In this document: piece after piece, positions 13,916 to 14,503 of the stretch | How positions within the stretch are numbered: position 1 is the stretch's first letter | Layout: each line of letters opens with the position of its first letter | NCBI GenBank assembly: GCA_019237435.1 | Contig: JAFAHB010000279.1 | Span: 1-14,503, forward strand | Direction: 5' to 3' | From: Vulcanimicrobiota bacterium | GTDB lineage: Bacteria > Vulcanimicrobiota > Vulcanimicrobiia > Vulcanimicrobiales > Vulcanimicrobiaceae | Length of the DNA: 14,503 nucleotides | The notes under the pieces: generated by a model | What the model was told of the DNA's origin: nothing | Databases searched by the model: none | What the model saw: the letters and a program-made list of their open reading frames with translations, nothing else | Translations under genes and position numbers: made by a program

Positions 13916-14503
13916 CGAACCCGCCTCTTTCACTCCCTGGTTACTTTCGCCGCGGTGGTCCTATTGCTCGGCGGCTGCGCCGGGGGGACGTGGACAACCG
14001 TTCCAAGCCTTTCCAGCACCGCGGCCGGCGGCGGCATCGCGAATGCCGGCGGCCGATGGATTCCCACCGTGGGCGAGTCGTATCAGATACAGTACGATGG
14101 GCGGCTGGATTTAAAGGTTCCGGCCAAGATCTACGATCTCGACATGTTCGACACGCCGGCATCGGTGGTCGCAAAACTGCACGCAATGAATCGCCGCGTC
14201 ATGTGCTACGTGGATGTGGGCACCTGGGAGAACTGGCGTCCCGACGCTCACGAGTTTCCGAAGAGCGTGCTCGGCAAGAAAGACGGCCCCTGGAAGGGCG
14301 AGCGCTGGCTCGACATTCGCCGAACGTCGGTACTCGAGCCGATCATGGGAGCCCGGCTCGATCTCTGCAAGAAGAAGGGCTTCGACGGCGTCGATCCCGA
14401 CAATCTCGACGGCTATCAAAACGACACCGGCTTTCCACTCACGTATGCCGAGCAGCTTGCGTACGACAGCTGGATCGCCAAAGCCGCGCACGATCGAGGC
14501 CTG
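13913..14503 (+). CDS. GH114-family (endo-alpha-1,4-polygalactosaminidase-like) lipoprotein, 3' end outside window
   Basis: The frame is open from ATG 13913 to the last base (197 residues, no stop). A signal peptide with lipobox LGGC (Cys22) predicts a lipid-anchored, extracytoplasmic enzyme. The following domain matches the TM1410/GH114 hydrolases: YQIQYDGRLDLKV near 57-69, YDLDMFDTP (74-82), RRVMCYVDVGTWENWRP (94-110), a WKGERWLDIR block (127-136), and GFDGVDPDNLDGY (156-168). The conserved Asp-rich stretch and the YVDVGTWE strand are typical active-site regions. Characterised relatives cleave galactosamine-containing exopolysaccharide, so a role in cell-surface polysaccharide turnover is plausible. 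No strong Shine-Dalgarno precedes the ATG. The start codon is only 18 nt from that of the divergent DUF4097-like gene. Confidence 0.9.
   Translation, partial: MRTRLFHSLVTFAAVVLLLGGCAGGTWTTVPSLSSTAAGGGIANAGGRWIPTVGESYQIQYDGRLDLKVPAKIYDLDMFDTPASVVAKLHAMNRRVMCYVDVGTWENWRPDAHEFPKSVLGKKDGPWKGERWLDIRRTSVLEPIMGARLDLCKKKGFDGVDPDNLDGYQNDTGFPLTYAEQLAYDSWIAKAAHDRGL

Overview
The window is a gene-dense, high-GC stretch of a diderm (outer-membrane) bacterium. Outer-membrane lipid-transport genes (MlaE, MlaF and MlaD types) and two predicted lipoproteins support a diderm. The combination of gmk-rpoZ-glmS-rph housekeeping genes, Mla genes, a CheB/CheR fusion and a GH114 lipoprotein would suit a lineage such as Eremiobacterota (WPS-2). 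That placement is a weak inference, because no rRNA or phylogenetic marker was compared.

Layout. Positions 1-4995 form one plus-strand run that looks like an operon: the 3' end of gmk, rpoZ, glmS, rph, a small unknown coiled-coil gene, mlaE and mlaF. From rph to mlaF the genes overlap by 4-11 bp. Positions 5020-10653 hold a signalling block. It contains a minus-strand CheB-CheR-PAS fusion, a head-to-head plus-strand CheB methylesterase with a zinc-ribbon tail, a minus-strand multidomain protein (GAF-like, pseudo-receiver, GAF-like, divergent PP2C/SpoIIE-like) and, upstream of it in the same operon, a ribbon-helix-helix DNA-binding protein. Positions 10741-13198 return to the plus strand with an MlaD-type MCE protein and a ketopantoate-reductase-family gene 4 nt behind it. 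Positions 13181-14503 hold two head-to-head predicted lipoprotein genes: a DUF4097-like beta-repeat protein (minus) and a GH114 glycosidase (plus) cut by the window end.

How the genes may work together. mlaE, mlaF and the MCE gene would supply the permease, ATPase and substrate-binding/tunnel subunits of one phospholipid transporter, although 5.7 kb of signalling genes separates them. The MCE protein carries an unusual C-terminal beta-strand-rich region ending in Phe. The signalling block has receptor-modification enzymes (CheB, CheR) but no receptor, CheA or CheW, so it probably serves a sensory output other than classical flagellar chemotaxis or works with partners elsewhere.

The most noteworthy points are the signalling block splitting the transporter genes, the divergent PP2C-like regulator paired with a ribbon-helix-helix protein, a palindrome with repeated CTCG/CGAG elements in the only real intergenic control region (10654-10740), and two head-to-head gene pairs whose start codons lie under 30 nt apart. 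No tRNA, rRNA, CRISPR array, transposase or integrase was seen, and no gene-free stretch exceeds 100 nt.
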